A stretch of 64,000 nt of DNA, from the NCBI RefSeq assembly GCF_001586215.1, contig NZ_CP014634.1, positions 1,798,001 through 1,862,000 of the forward strand. The letters run 5' to 3'. The DNA is from Corynebacterium simulans (GTDB lineage: Bacteria; Actinomycetota; Actinomycetes; Mycobacteriales; Mycobacteriaceae). Of this stretch, positions 1 to 10,303 are shown piece after piece (the first letter of the stretch is position 1; every line of letters starts with the position of its first letter). The position numbers and the translations under genes were made by a program. The notes under the pieces are model-generated. The model searched no databases, was not told the DNA's origin, and saw nothing but the letters and a program-made list of their open reading frames with translations.

Positions 1-237
1 CAGAATCATGCCTTGGGCCAAGGGATCGGCGATTTGATCGCCATACTGGGCGGTCTCGCGGCCGTCGATAGGCGGCGAACCCGCCTTGCCGCCGGCCTGC
101 AGCATGAGCAGGTTAGCGCCGTTACCGAGCAGCAAAATGCCCAGCAGCATCTTGGTCATCGCGCGGTCCAGCATGAGGTAGACGCCGGTACCGCACAGCA
201 CGCCCGCGGCGAGGAGAAGGAACAGGTTTGCTTCCAT
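1..237 (-). CDS. mrpC: Mrp/Mnh Na+/H+ antiporter subunit C (partial)
   Basis: Reading leftward from an ATG at 237, the frame encodes 79 residues beginning MEANLFLLLAAGVLCGTGVY and runs off the window edge. It shows two hydrophobic helices and the segment DPLAQGMIL, typical of the NuoK-like subunit C of the multisubunit cation/proton antiporter. The ATG lies three bases beyond the mrpA stop, with GGAG-type bases (AAAGGAGAAA) inside the mrpA 3' end as ribosome binding site, so the two genes are one operon. Subunit C is an integral membrane part of the Mrp complex that exports Na+ in exchange for H+. The frame is too short to appear as a separate long ORF because it is cut by the window. Confidence 0.88.
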   Translation of the reverse strand, partial: MEANLFLLLAAGVLCGTGVYLMLDRAMTKMLLGILLLGNGANLLMLQAGGKAGSPPIDGRETAQYGDQIADPLAQGMIL

Positions 238-239
238 GT

Positions 240-3185
240 TTATTTCTCCTTTCCGGAGGTCATTGTTCGGCTTGCGGATTGCGCCGTGGCGCGGTTGCGC
301 TGGCGGCGCGCGAGGGAGCGGGCGCGGTCGCGGGCGCGCTGCTTACGCATGTCCTCTTCCTCGTCGAGCTTGGCGCCCAGCGAGTTCAGGATGTAGAGCG
401 TGAGCCCCACGACGATGAGGTAGACCCCGGCGTCGAAGACCAAGGCCGAAGGTAGTGAGACATCGCCCACCAGCGGCACCGGCAGCTTGGTGTAGCCGGT
501 GGTCAGCGGCGGATGGCCGAAGGCAAAGGGGACTACCACCGAGGCGATCGAAATCAGCAGGCCGGTGCCCATGGTGCGCCCGCCGTCGATTGGCAGTGCC
601 TCATCGAGCTCCGTGCGGCCGCCGGCGAGGTAGCGCAGGATGAGCGCGAGCGCGGCCACCAGGCCACCGGCGAAACCGCCGCCCGGCGCGTTGTGGCCAG
701 AGAAGTAGAAGTAGAGCGAAAGTGCAATCATTGAGGGGAAGAGCAAGCGCGTGGTGACGTCCACCATGAGCGAACGGTTCAGCGCCTGCTCGGATTCCGC
801 ACCGGCTGCCAGCCAGCGACGCCCGGTCACGCGCAGCGTAGGACGCCGCGAGGAGCGGGTAAAGGACTGGGTGCGGTAGATCAGCGAGGCGATGCCGGTG
901 GCCGCGATGACCAGGACGGTGATCTCGCCGAAGGTATCCCACGCACGCAGGTCCACCAGCAGCACGTTGACGGTGTTTGCGCCGTGGCCGATTTCCTTGG
1001 CCAGCTCCGGCATGAAGGTGGAGATGGACTCGCTGCGACGGGCATTGATGGAGAACATGCCCACCAAGGTCACGCTAAGGCCAACGCCAACGGCAAGCCA
1101 GGCGCGCAGGCGCGAGACCTTGGGGTCTTGCTTCCAATCGGTGTTTGCCGGCATGCGGCGCAGCACCAGCATGAACAGCACCATGATGATGGTCTCCACG
1201 AGCAGCTGGGTTAGCGCCAAATCCGGTGCGCCGTGCAGGGCGAAGATGAAGGACAGACCATAGCCGGTCACGCCGACGATGATGACGCCGGAGAGGCGGT
1301 TATCGGTCACCGTGGCCGCAATTGCCGCGACCATGATGATGACGGCGGCGACTATCTGCCATGGGTTTTCCGCGACTTCCATGTGCACGTTGGTCAGATC
1401 GCCGCGGATCAGCATGATGACCGGCAGGATCATGAGCGTGCCGAAGATGATGGACATGTTCATCTGCAGCGAACCGCGCTGGGTGGAGGCGGTGGTGCGC
1501 AGCGAGAGGGTGCGCAACGCCTGGAGCACGGAATCGTAGGCGGCGTCGGCTGAGCCCAGCGCCGGGTACTGGAACTGCCACTTGGCCACCACATTGCGCT
1601 GCCAGTGCACGATGAATCCCACCACCACGATGAGCAGCGACAGGCCCAGCAGGATGGTGATGCCGTGCCACAGCGCTAGGTGGGTGTGCTCGTGGTGGCC
1701 GAAGAGATTGTCCAGGTGCTGGTTGATGCCGAGGGAAAGCGGGTTTGGCTGCAGGCCCAAGAAGATGGTCAGCGCGGTCAAGATTGCCGGCGGAATCCAC
1801 AGCAGCGGGGCGAGCGCATGCATGTTCTCCACGGCTTCGGAGGTGCCCAGACGCTCGCCGTCTTTATCCTTCTTTACGGCGAAGGCGCCCCACAGGAAAC
1901 GTAGCGCATAAGCCATGGTGAGCATAGAGCCCACCACGACGCCGACGAGCAGCATGTTGCGCGGCATTCCTACGAGGAGGGACTCGTGGAGGATGGCCTC
2001 CAGCGTTGCCTCCTTGGCCACGAATCCCAGCAGCGGTGGGATACCAGCCATGGACAGCGCGGGGATGATGGCCAGCAGATACAGTCCCGGTTTAGCGCGG
2101 CCAAGGCCGGAAAGCTTGGCGATGTCGCGCGTGCCCGAAGCATGGTCGATGGCGCCGACAATCATGAACAAAGCAGCCTTGAACAGCGAGTGCGCGAAGG
2201 TCAGTGCCAGGCCTGCTTGTAGCGCCTCCCGGGAGCCGATGGACACGATGGAGGTGATAAAACCGAGCTGGGAGACGGTGCCATAGGCCAGAATCAGCTT
2301 GAGATCGCGCTGCTTTAGGGCCATCCAGCCGCCCAGCAGCATGGTGAAAAGGCCCAAAGGAATGATCACCAGGTGCCAGGTGGCTACCTCGTGCAGCTCA
2401 GGGGCGAGGCGGGTGACCAGGTAGATGCCTGCCTTAACCATTGCGGCGGAGTGCAGGTAGGCCGAAACCGGTGTTGGCGCTGCCATGGCGCCGGGCAGCC
2501 AGAAATGGGCGGGGGCGATGGCGGACTTACTGATCGCACCGGCCAGGATAAGGACGATAGCGATCGTGATATAAGGCGTCTGTGTGATCTGCTCGAAATC
2601 TGTGAGTGCACTAAAGGTCCACTGGCCGGTCTGGCGGCCCAGCAAAATGATGCCCATGAGCATGGCCAAGCCGCCCAGGGTGGTGATCATCAGCGCCTGC
2701 TGGGCCGCACGCCTTGAGGAAGCTCGTTCTCCGTAGTAGCTGACGAGGAGGAAGGAAAGCAGGGAAGTGATTTCCCAGAAGACGTACATCATCAAGATGT
2801 TGTCTGAAACCACCAAGCCAAACATGGCGGTGGCAAAGGCCGTCATCTGCGCGCCAAACATGGCCAAGCGGCGACGGTTGTGGTCGAAGTAGCTCCAGCA
2901 GTACAAAAGCACGAGCGCGCCTATACCTAAGATGATGAGGCTAAACAGTGCCGATAGCCCATCCATCCGCAGGGTGATGTTGAGGTTGGCGTCCGGCATC
3001 CATTCCAGGTTGTACTGCAGCGAGTTGCCGTCATTGAACGTGGAGTTTGTCAGCTGGCTGAGTACCCAGAAAAAACCCGCGCCTGGGGCGATGGCAAGAA
3101 TGCCGAAGGCAGGCCTGCCCAAGTAATAGATCAAAAATGGCGCGAGGACTGTGGCCAGAATTAGAGCACTCAGCACTGCTATCAC
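240..3185 (-). CDS. mrpA: Mrp/Mnh Na+/H+ antiporter subunit A (A/B fusion type)
   Basis: A 981-aa polytopic membrane protein homologous to NuoL/MrpA. The first ~600 residues carry the proton-translocating antiporter core (for example SKSAIAPAHFWLPGAM and LKLILAYGTVSQLGF), and the last ~300 carry the MrpB-like region (SGHNAPGGGFAGGL), as in actinobacterial and other fused A/B forms. It forms the main proton path of the Mrp sodium/proton antiporter. I place the start at GTG 3185 because AAAGGAG lies 13 bases upstream; an in-frame TTG at 3209 has no ribosome binding site. mrpC follows directly. The C-terminal tail is basic (KQRARDRARSLARRQRNRA), likely cytoplasmic. Confidence 0.9.
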   Translation of the reverse strand: MIAVLSALILATVLAPFLIYYLGRPAFGILAIAPGAGFFWVLSQLTNSTFNDGNSLQYNLEWMPDANLNITLRMDGLSALFSLIILGIGALVLLYCWSYFDHNRRRLAMFGAQMTAFATAMFGLVVSDNILMMYVFWEITSLLSFLLVSYYGERASSRRAAQQALMITTLGGLAMLMGIILLGRQTGQWTFSALTDFEQITQTPYITIAIVLILAGAISKSAIAPAHFWLPGAMAAPTPVSAYLHSAAMVKAGIYLVTRLAPELHEVATWHLVIIPLGLFTMLLGGWMALKQRDLKLILAYGTVSQLGFITSIVSIGSREALQAGLALTFAHSLFKAALFMIVGAIDHASGTRDIAKLSGLGRAKPGLYLLAIIPALSMAGIPPLLGFVAKEATLEAILHESLLVGMPRNMLLVGVVVGSMLTMAYALRFLWGAFAVKKDKDGERLGTSEAVENMHALAPLLWIPPAILTALTIFLGLQPNPLSLGINQHLDNLFGHHEHTHLALWHGITILLGLSLLIVVVGFIVHWQRNVVAKWQFQYPALGSADAAYDSVLQALRTLSLRTTASTQRGSLQMNMSIIFGTLMILPVIMLIRGDLTNVHMEVAENPWQIVAAVIIMVAAIAATVTDNRLSGVIIVGVTGYGLSFIFALHGAPDLALTQLLVETIIMVLFMLVLRRMPANTDWKQDPKVSRLRAWLAVGVGLSVTLVGMFSINARRSESISTFMPELAKEIGHGANTVNVLLVDLRAWDTFGEITVLVIAATGIASLIYRTQSFTRSSRRPTLRVTGRRWLAAGAESEQALNRSLMVDVTTRLLFPSMIALSLYFYFSGHNAPGGGFAGGLVAALALILRYLAGGRTELDEALPIDGGRTMGTGLLISIASVVVPFAFGHPPLTTGYTKLPVPLVGDVSLPSALVFDAGVYLIVVGLTLYILNSLGAKLDEEEDMRKQRARDRARSLARRQRNRATAQSASRTMTSGKEK

Positions 3186-3562
3186 AGTTAGGCCGGATCT
3201 CCTTTGCAAGATGGAGACGCGCGAGCATTTTTAGGCGCACGTGCGACGTTGTGTGTACACGAAATCGAGCATGCGCCGATGAAGACATCTAGGCCACCGA
3301 AAAGACCTGGTTGATGAACCACTGTGAAAAGGAAACCCCACTAGAGGGGTGCCGCTGGCAGCGTCAACGCCCTGCCTCAAAAGAAAGTAGGGGGCGTGTC
3401 ACATTTGGCGCAGCCAATACGGCCACTATACCGGCATAACCGGCAAAAGTCACAGGTTTTTAATTAGACAGTATTATATGGGGCTATTTTGGCTGAATAC
3501 AGCCTCAATAGCCCCATGAGCTCAAGGCAGTCACAGCGCCTGCTGTGCGGTCTGCCGCGCGA
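3186..3562. other. Intergenic gap before mrpA
   Basis: This 377-base gap separates the M20 peptidase stop from mrpA, both leftward. It holds the hairpin at 3479-3516 and, nearer to mrpA, presumably the mrp promoter, although I cannot assign a convincing -10. A CCGGCA direct repeat lies near 3431-3444. I see no coding frame here. Confidence 0.5.
3479..3516 (-). terminator. Long stem-loop after the M20 dipeptidase gene
   Basis: TGGGGCTATT pairs with AATAGCCCCA, and inside it GGCTG pairs with CAGCC around AATA, giving a near-perfect 38-base hairpin. It lies about 50 bases past the stop of the leftward dipeptidase gene. No clean T-run follows (ATATAATACTG on the minus strand), so it may be a weak terminator or an mRNA-end stabiliser. 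Confidence 0.5.
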
Positions 3563-4945
3563 TTAGGCGAAGCGCTGGAGGAAATAAGCCTCGGCGGTGG
3601 CGATCTTTTCGATCTCGTTTGGATCGACGGACTCGTTTGCCGAGTGGATGGTGGCCTGCGGATCCTCCACTCCGAAAAGTGCGATCTCCGCGTTCGGGTG
3701 CTTTTCCTGCAGCTCTACGGTCAGCGGGATGGAACCACCCATGCCCTGGGAGATGGTCGCAGTGCCGTATGCCTCAGCTAGGCACTCGCCGAGCAGCGCT
3801 GCGGCTGGCTTTGTAGGATCGGTCTCGAAACCGCGGTTGGCCTCCAGAATGTCGACCTTGATGTGAGCGCCCCACGGAACGTGGTTCTTCAGGTGCTCGG
3901 CAATGGCCTCGGCAGTGGCGCGCGGATCCATGGTGGCCGGGGTGCGTAGGTTCAGGTTTGCAGCGGCGGTAGCCGGAACGGCATTGACGGCCTCGGCAAC
4001 CGGGGTAGAGGTAAAGCCGGTGACTGTCACTGCCGGGCGGGCCCAGATCATGTCGCCGATTTCGGTGGCGCCGGCTGGATCTTGTGAGCCCATGATTTGG
4101 GTGCCCTCAAGCATCTGCGCGTCGGTGCGGAAATCTTCCGGCTTATAAGCGGTGGTCTGGCCCTCAGCCAGCGGCCAGGTGCCGGCGCAATCGACGCCGT
4201 CGATAGTCGTGCGGCCGTGCTCGTCGCTCAGGGAATCGAGTGCGCGCATCAGCGCCTTAACGGCATCTGGAGCGGCGCCGCCAAACTGGCCGGAGTGTAC
4301 GCCGGCTTCGAGGGTGTCTACCTGGACATAGATCTGCGCGCCGCCGCGCAGGGAGGTGGTCAGCGTGGGCTGGCCAGCTTTGGCGTTGCCGGCATCGGCG
4401 ATGAGGATGGCGTCGGCAGTGAAAAGCTCTGGGCGCTCCTCGATGAGTGCGGACAGGCCTTCGCCGCCGCGTTCCTCAGAACCCTCGATGAGGAAGGTCA
4501 GGTTGAGGTCGGTGCCACCGTTTGCGTCGATAGCGCGCAGGGCGGCCAGGTGCATGGCGATGTTGCCCTTGCAGTCTGCCGCGCCGCGGCCATACCAGCG
4601 GGTATCGCCGGAAGGTGCAGTGCGCTCGGTCAGGGTCAGCGGGTCAGATTCCCATGGCTCGCGTGGGCCGACCGGGACTACGTCGTAATGGGAGTAAAGC
4701 AGGACGGTCTTGGCACCCTCTTTGCCGGCGCGCTTGCCGACGAGTGCGGTAGAACCGTCCGCAGTCTTCACCGCCTCGACCTTGACGCCGGCGTCAGTAA
4801 GGGTCTTTTCAACCCACTGCGCTGCCTTCTGGGCATCTTCCTCGAGGCCCGGCTCGTTGTGTACGGAGTTGAAAGAAACGAGTTCTTTGAGCTGCGCGAA
4901 GATATTCGCGCGATCATTTGCGATGTAGTCAGAAATAGCAGTCAT
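3563..4945 (-). CDS. M20 family metallopeptidase (dipeptidase)
   Basis: A cytosolic zinc dipeptidase/acylase-like enzyme of 460 aa. Metal ligands are visible in order: HYDVV (His86, Asp88), GAADCKGN (Asp124), EGSEERGG with the catalytic Glu pair near 157-158, IADAGN (Asp184), and a C-terminal TIHSANE histidine. The length fits the dipeptidase/CNDP branch of M20. The start is the ATG at 4945: a TATGTT hexamer at 4953-4958 sits exactly 7 bases before it, which fits leaderless transcription, whereas upstream starts at 4975 and 4957 have no support. It is followed by a hairpin and is monocistronic. Its natural substrate is not evident from sequence. Confidence 0.87.
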   Translation of the reverse strand: MTAISDYIANDRANIFAQLKELVSFNSVHNEPGLEEDAQKAAQWVEKTLTDAGVKVEAVKTADGSTALVGKRAGKEGAKTVLLYSHYDVVPVGPREPWESDPLTLTERTAPSGDTRWYGRGAADCKGNIAMHLAALRAIDANGGTDLNLTFLIEGSEERGGEGLSALIEERPELFTADAILIADAGNAKAGQPTLTTSLRGGAQIYVQVDTLEAGVHSGQFGGAAPDAVKALMRALDSLSDEHGRTTIDGVDCAGTWPLAEGQTTAYKPEDFRTDAQMLEGTQIMGSQDPAGATEIGDMIWARPAVTVTGFTSTPVAEAVNAVPATAAANLNLRTPATMDPRATAEAIAEHLKNHVPWGAHIKVDILEANRGFETDPTKPAAALLGECLAEAYGTATISQGMGGSIPLTVELQEKHPNAEIALFGVEDPQATIHSANESVDPNEIEKIATAEAYFLQRFA

Positions 4946-4952
4946 GTTGTCC

Positions 4953-4958
4953 AACATA
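4953..4958 (-). promoter_or_regulatory. -10 hexamer (TATGTT), leaderless start of M20 gene
   Basis: TATGTT reads leftward with a 7-base gap to the ATG at 4945. This spacing puts the +1 on the start codon. No Shine-Dalgarno sequence is present. Confidence 0.5.
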
Positions 4959-5129
4959 CTCGCAGGTTTGGACACGCACGCCAGGTGCCGTTCGGGAAAC
5001 CTGTCCGAAAATTAGTATTGACTGATCGTTTGAGATCGTGCCCGGGTGAACTAGAGTTCTAAGAATATTTAATTCCCATAATTAGATACTCATACCTTCA
5101 CATCGGTTTCTCGTTAGAAAGGTCTCGGC

Positions 5130-7151
5130 ATGGCACATGACGCCGTCCAGGCTTCCCCCGCATCTTCGTCCCACTTACCAGGGGCAACCGGCAATGATGC
5201 AAGTTCTTTGCACGAGCTGACGCTGCGCGGCATCCTAATCGGTGGACTCATCACGTTGGTCTTTACCGCAGCCAACGTCTATCTCGGCCTCAAGGTCGGC
5301 CTGACCTTCGCCACCTCGATTCCGGCAGCCGTTATTTCTATGGCTGTGCTGCGTCGCTTTGCCGGGCACAATGTCAAAGAAAACAACATTGTGCAGACCA
5401 TCGCTTCTGCGGCCGGCACTCTTTCTGCCATCATCTTCGTCCTGCCGGGCCTGGTCATGGTGGGCTACTGGAAGGGATTTAGCTTCTGGGAGACCGCAGC
5501 TGTCTGCGCCATCGGTGGCGTGCTCGGCGTGATGTACTCGATCCCGCTGCGCCGCGCGCTGATTACCGGCTCTGACCTGCCCTACCCGGAGGGCGTTGCC
5601 GCCGCTGAGGTTCTCAAGGTAGGCGATAGTAACGGTGCGTCGGAAGCCGCTGCGGAAGAAAACGCCCAGGGCTTGCGCGTCATCTTGGTTGGCGGCGTTA
5701 TCTCCGCGGTGATGGCGCTGTTGGCTGCGATGAAGGCAGCAGCCTCCTCAGTCTCGACCTACTTCAGGCTGGGTTCTGGTGCCACCACCTTGGGTACCTC
5801 GCTGTCGCTGGCACTCATCGGTGTGGGCCACCTCGTTGGCCCGGCCGTCGGCTTTGCCATGCTCATCGGCGTCACCATTTCCTACTTCTTCCTGCTGCCG
5901 ATGCACACTGCGGGCGATGCCTCTGGCCTGGACGCCACTGCGCTGGCTGATACCGTCGATTCCGTTTTCTCCGGCGAGATCCGCTTCATCGGTGTCGGTG
6001 CCATGGCCATCGCCGCGATCTGGACGCTGATCAAGATCACCGGCCCGATCATCAAGGGCATTTCTGAGTCTCTGGCTTCCTCCCGCGAGCGCAGGGAAGG
6101 TCACACCGTCGATGTCTCCGAGCGCGACATCCCGTTCCCGTACGTGCTTGGCACCATCGTCATCTTGATGGTTCCGATTGCGCTACTACTGTGGGACTTC
6201 GTACGCGGCACGGATATCCACGAGCACATGGTCGTGCTGATTACAGTCTCGGTGCTGTTTACCTTGCTGGTTGGCCTCATCGTCGCTTCCGTGTGCGGCT
6301 ACATGGCCGGCCTGATTGGTGCGTCTAACTCGCCGATTTCTTCCGTTGGCATCATCGCCGTGCTGGCTACCTCACTGCTGATTGCCGCGGTAACTCGCGG
6401 CAGCAGCGCGGACCCGCTTTCGCTGGTGGCTTATACTCTCTTCACCGCGGCCATCGTCTTCGGCATCGCCACGATTTCGAATGACAACCTGCAGGACCTG
6501 AAGACCGGTCAGCTCGTTGGCGCGACGCCGTGGAAGCAGCAGGTTGCGCTGATTATTGGCGTCCTCTTCGGCTCCGTTGTCATTCCACCGATTCTGCAGA
6601 TCATGCTCAACGGCTTCGGCTTCCAAGGCATGGAAGGCGCGGGCGAGGACGCTCTCGCTGCTCCGCAAGCTGCGCTGATGTCTTCGGTGGCATCGGGCAT
6701 CTTCGATAACTCCCTAGACTGGAACCTCATCTTCACCGGTGCCGTCATCGGCGCGGTTCTCATTGTTATTGATGAAGTTCTGCGTAAGACCACCAAGAAG
6801 TTCTCCCTTTCCCCACTGGCCGTGGGTATGGGCATGTATCTTCCGGCCGCGCTGACCATCATCATCCCGATTGGCGCAATCCTGGGATACTTCTACGACA
6901 AGTGGGCGGCAAGGCAGGCTAATCCGGACTTCTCCAAGCGTATGGGTACCTTGCTGGCAACCGGCCTCATCGTTGGTGAGTCGCTGTTCGGCGTGGTCAA
7001 TGCCGCCATCATCGCGGCAGCCGGCGGCGAGTCCCCGCTGGAGATCTTCGAAGGTGGCACCTCCGCCAACGTCTTCGGCCTCATCCTGTTCATCACAGTA
7101 CTGGGCTTTATGTACCGTTGGACCGCCAAGAAGGTGAAGAAGGCCGAGTAG
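5130..7151 (+). CDS. OPT family oligopeptide transporter
   Basis: A 673-aa integral membrane protein with about 14-16 hydrophobic helices. The N-terminal LRGILIGGLITLVFTAANVY followed by GLKVGLTFATSIPAAVIS is the hallmark of the OPT superfamily, bacterial branch. It likely imports short peptides, or metal chelates as in YSL relatives, across the cytoplasmic membrane by proton symport; substrate is not determined by sequence. GAAAGG lies ahead of the ATG at 5130. The gene is monocistronic and ends at a strong hairpin (7209-7261). It lies head-to-head with the M20 dipeptidase, so the pair could take up and then hydrolyse peptides; that link is inference. Confidence 0.88.
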   Translation: MAHDAVQASPASSSHLPGATGNDASSLHELTLRGILIGGLITLVFTAANVYLGLKVGLTFATSIPAAVISMAVLRRFAGHNVKENNIVQTIASAAGTLSAIIFVLPGLVMVGYWKGFSFWETAAVCAIGGVLGVMYSIPLRRALITGSDLPYPEGVAAAEVLKVGDSNGASEAAAEENAQGLRVILVGGVISAVMALLAAMKAAASSVSTYFRLGSGATTLGTSLSLALIGVGHLVGPAVGFAMLIGVTISYFFLLPMHTAGDASGLDATALADTVDSVFSGEIRFIGVGAMAIAAIWTLIKITGPIIKGISESLASSRERREGHTVDVSERDIPFPYVLGTIVILMVPIALLLWDFVRGTDIHEHMVVLITVSVLFTLLVGLIVASVCGYMAGLIGASNSPISSVGIIAVLATSLLIAAVTRGSSADPLSLVAYTLFTAAIVFGIATISNDNLQDLKTGQLVGATPWKQQVALIIGVLFGSVVIPPILQIMLNGFGFQGMEGAGEDALAAPQAALMSSVASGIFDNSLDWNLIFTGAVIGAVLIVIDEVLRKTTKKFSLSPLAVGMGMYLPAALTIIIPIGAILGYFYDKWAARQANPDFSKRMGTLLATGLIVGESLFGVVNAAIIAAAGGESPLEIFEGGTSANVFGLILFITVLGFMYRWTAKKVKKAE

Positions 7152-7208
7152 AACCGCGAAAATGCGAAGAACCCAGTAGGCTCCGCAAACTCCGCAACTT
7201 AATTTCTG

Positions 7209-7261
7209 ACACGAACACCCTCCGGAACGCTCACAGCGAACGTACTGGAGGGTGTTCGTGT
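7209..7261 (+). terminator. Rho-independent terminator after OPT gene
   Basis: ACACGAACACCCTCC pairs perfectly with GGAGGGTGTTCGTGT across a 23-base loop, followed by CTTTCCTT. It separates the transporter gene from the groEL control region. Confidence 0.8.
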
Positions 7262-7267
7262 CTTTCC

Positions 7268-7293
7268 TTGCACTCGTAGTAGTCGAGTGCCAG
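7268..7293 (+). promoter_or_regulatory. CIRCE operator 1 (HrcA site)
   Basis: TTGCACTC, a 9-base spacer, then GAGTGCCAG. This matches the CIRCE consensus TTAGCACTC-N9-GAGTGCTAA with the required spacing. It is the binding site of the heat-shock repressor HrcA. Confidence 0.85.
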
Positions 7294-7301
7294 AATGGTC
7301 G

Positions 7302-7328
7302 CTAGCACTCCCACCGGGTAAGTGCCAG
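7302..7328 (+). promoter_or_regulatory. CIRCE operator 2 (HrcA site)
   Basis: CTAGCACTC, a 9-base spacer, then AAGTGCCAG. A second, slightly diverged CIRCE copy begins 34 bases after the first. Two tandem operators before groEL point to HrcA repression. Confidence 0.8.
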
Positions 7329-7350
7329 AAAATCTCATCTATGTGGTTGA

Positions 7351-9090
<1,740 letters not shown>

Positions 9091-9149
9091 TAGCGCCAAA
9101 CCTCGAAAGGCGTCCATGTAGCTCCGTGCGAGCTAGATGTTGTCGATTT

Positions 9150-9194
9150 AAGGCGCCCTACGTGAGATAAAGAACGTCTCTCGTAGGGCGCTTT
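9150..9194 (+). terminator. groEL terminator
   Basis: AAGGCGCCCTACGTGAGA pairs with TCTCTCGTAGGGCGCTT with one internal mismatch, followed by T-rich bases. Confidence 0.8.
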
Positions 9195-9759
9195 CGCGTG
9201 TCGCTACACGGAAAGATGAAAAGTGTGATTCCAAACCTCAACTTTCACACTAGACAACAATTTTCACAGCTAGCGGCCCATTTTTGAGGCTGAATGGCGG
9301 TTGATTGGTTGCGCCTTCGCCTCTATTTGACTGCCTGGAACTCCGGGCGAAAGCGAAAACGGCCAATCTGGGGTCTTTGGTGCACCCCCGCATTGGGGCA
9401 ATTTTGGAACCGATTTTCCGCTGAATTTCTGAATTTTGGACCGTGTTCATCGGAGCGTTCCTGATGTTTGTTACGCACGTTTGCCAAAGAATTTGATCAA
9501 TTCTGTCCAGCGTCAGAAAACCCGCTGGTAATAGGCATATCGATTAACTTTTGGGCAAGAAATGACTTAGAGTATGCTGTGTGTAAAGTGACGGTTGGGA
9601 ACTGTGGGGAGCTTTCCCGAGATTTAAAAACTCGAGAGTTTCGGATTGATCTTTGAGCGCTGTGTGACAAAATAGTTACTTGTGACGCCCACAGAGGGTG
9701 TCTGCAAATCCGCAATACCCTCGGGTGTAAATACCCGAAACCTATCCAAGGAGTTCATT
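9195..9759. other. Long porH upstream region
   Basis: This 565-base gap has lower GC than its surroundings and no convincing gene; short frames at 9250-9450 (minus) and 9468-9656 (plus) lack ribosome binding sites and family resemblance. It must hold the porH/porA promoter, which in C. glutamicum drives very strong expression. A small stem-loop (9721-9738) lies in the leader just before the porH ribosome binding site. Confidence 0.5.
9721..9738 (+). promoter_or_regulatory. Stem-loop in the porH leader
   Basis: TCGGGT pairs with ACCCGA around GTAAAT, ending about 11 bases before the AAGGAG of porH. It may stabilise the abundant porin mRNA or control ribosome access; that is inference. Confidence 0.4.
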
Positions 9760-9948
9760 ATGGACCTCTCCATGATTCAGACCCACCTCGACAACTTCGT
9801 TGACACCTGGGAAGGCTGGGGCAAGATCCTGGGCAACGTTGGTTCCTTCTTCCAGAACACCATCAAAGTCTTCGACTTCCTGTCCTCCGAGCCTGAGGCA
9901 TCTGACTTCTTCCCAGGCACCTCTTCCCTGATTGCTGAGAACAAGTAA
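9760..9948 (+). CDS. porH: PorH-like mycomembrane channel protein
   Basis: A 62-aa acidic amphipathic helical protein starting MDLSMIQTHLDNFVDTWEGW, with no signal peptide. In C. glutamicum, PorH (57 aa, MDLS start) and PorA form a hetero-oligomeric cation channel in the outer mycolate membrane and are O-mycoloylated on serine. Identification rests on size, N-terminal similarity, and position between groEL and porA/ppk2, as in C. glutamicum. AAGGAG lies 6 bases before the ATG at 9760. porA follows 72 bases downstream, probably on the same transcript. Serines such as those in GTSSL could be acylated; this is untested. Confidence 0.82.
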   Translation: MDLSMIQTHLDNFVDTWEGWGKILGNVGSFFQNTIKVFDFLSSEPEASDFFPGTSSLIAENK

Positions 9949-10020
9949 TTCATTTACTTCTCATCGGGGCCTTTTAGGTTCTGATCTTCAATCTTCAAAT
10001 ACTAGTCCTAAGGAGATAAA

Positions 10021-10152
10021 ATGGACGGCTTCATTAACTTCGCAATCGGTTCTTCCGAGTTCGCAAACGACCTGAACATCTACGCAACCCTGATCGATCC
10101 GCTCGTTCAGATTGCTAAGGGCGCTTCCCAGCTGATCGGCATGTTCGTCTAA
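10021..10152 (+). CDS. porA: PorA-like mycomembrane channel protein
   Basis: A 43-aa protein (start MDGFINFAIGSSEFANDLNI, end IGMFV) preceded by CTAAGGAGATAAA. It has no signal peptide and is amphipathic with a hydrophobic C-terminus, like C. glutamicum PorA (45 aa), the partner of PorH in the main cell-wall channel. Two adjacent serines (11-12) resemble the mycoloylated serine position of PorA. The family diverges fast, so assignment depends mostly on size, tandem placement behind porH, and the conserved groEL-porH-porA-ppk2 order. A terminator follows at 10178. Confidence 0.8.
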   Translation: MDGFINFAIGSSEFANDLNIYATLIDPLVQIAKGASQLIGMFV

Positions 10153-10177
10153 GAACATCCATCGCGTAAGCGATTCT

Positions 10178-10206
10178 AAGAGCCTCACCTTTTGGTGGGG
10201 CTCTTT
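10178..10206 (+). terminator. porA terminator
   Basis: AAGAGCCTCACC pairs with GGTGGGGCTCTT around TTTT, followed by TTGCT. It closes the porH-porA unit. Confidence 0.85.
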
Positions 10207-10290
10207 TGCTATGTCTGGGTGGGGGAGGGCTTAGGGGTAAATCGGTGGAGTTGCGGTGTAATTTAACGCGCCGAATAGTTGGGTGACCGG

Positions 10291-10296
10291 TAAACT
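10291..10296 (+). promoter_or_regulatory. -10 hexamer (TAAACT), leaderless ppk2 start
   Basis: TAAACT is followed by 7 bases and the ATG at 10304. No Shine-Dalgarno sequence is present. Confidence 0.55.
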
Positions 10297-10303
10297 TTTA
10301 AGT

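Noticed and set aside
9250..9656. Short frames of 62-66 aa upstream of porH
   Set aside because: No ribosome binding site or -10 at the right distance, no recognisable family, and located in a likely regulatory leader.
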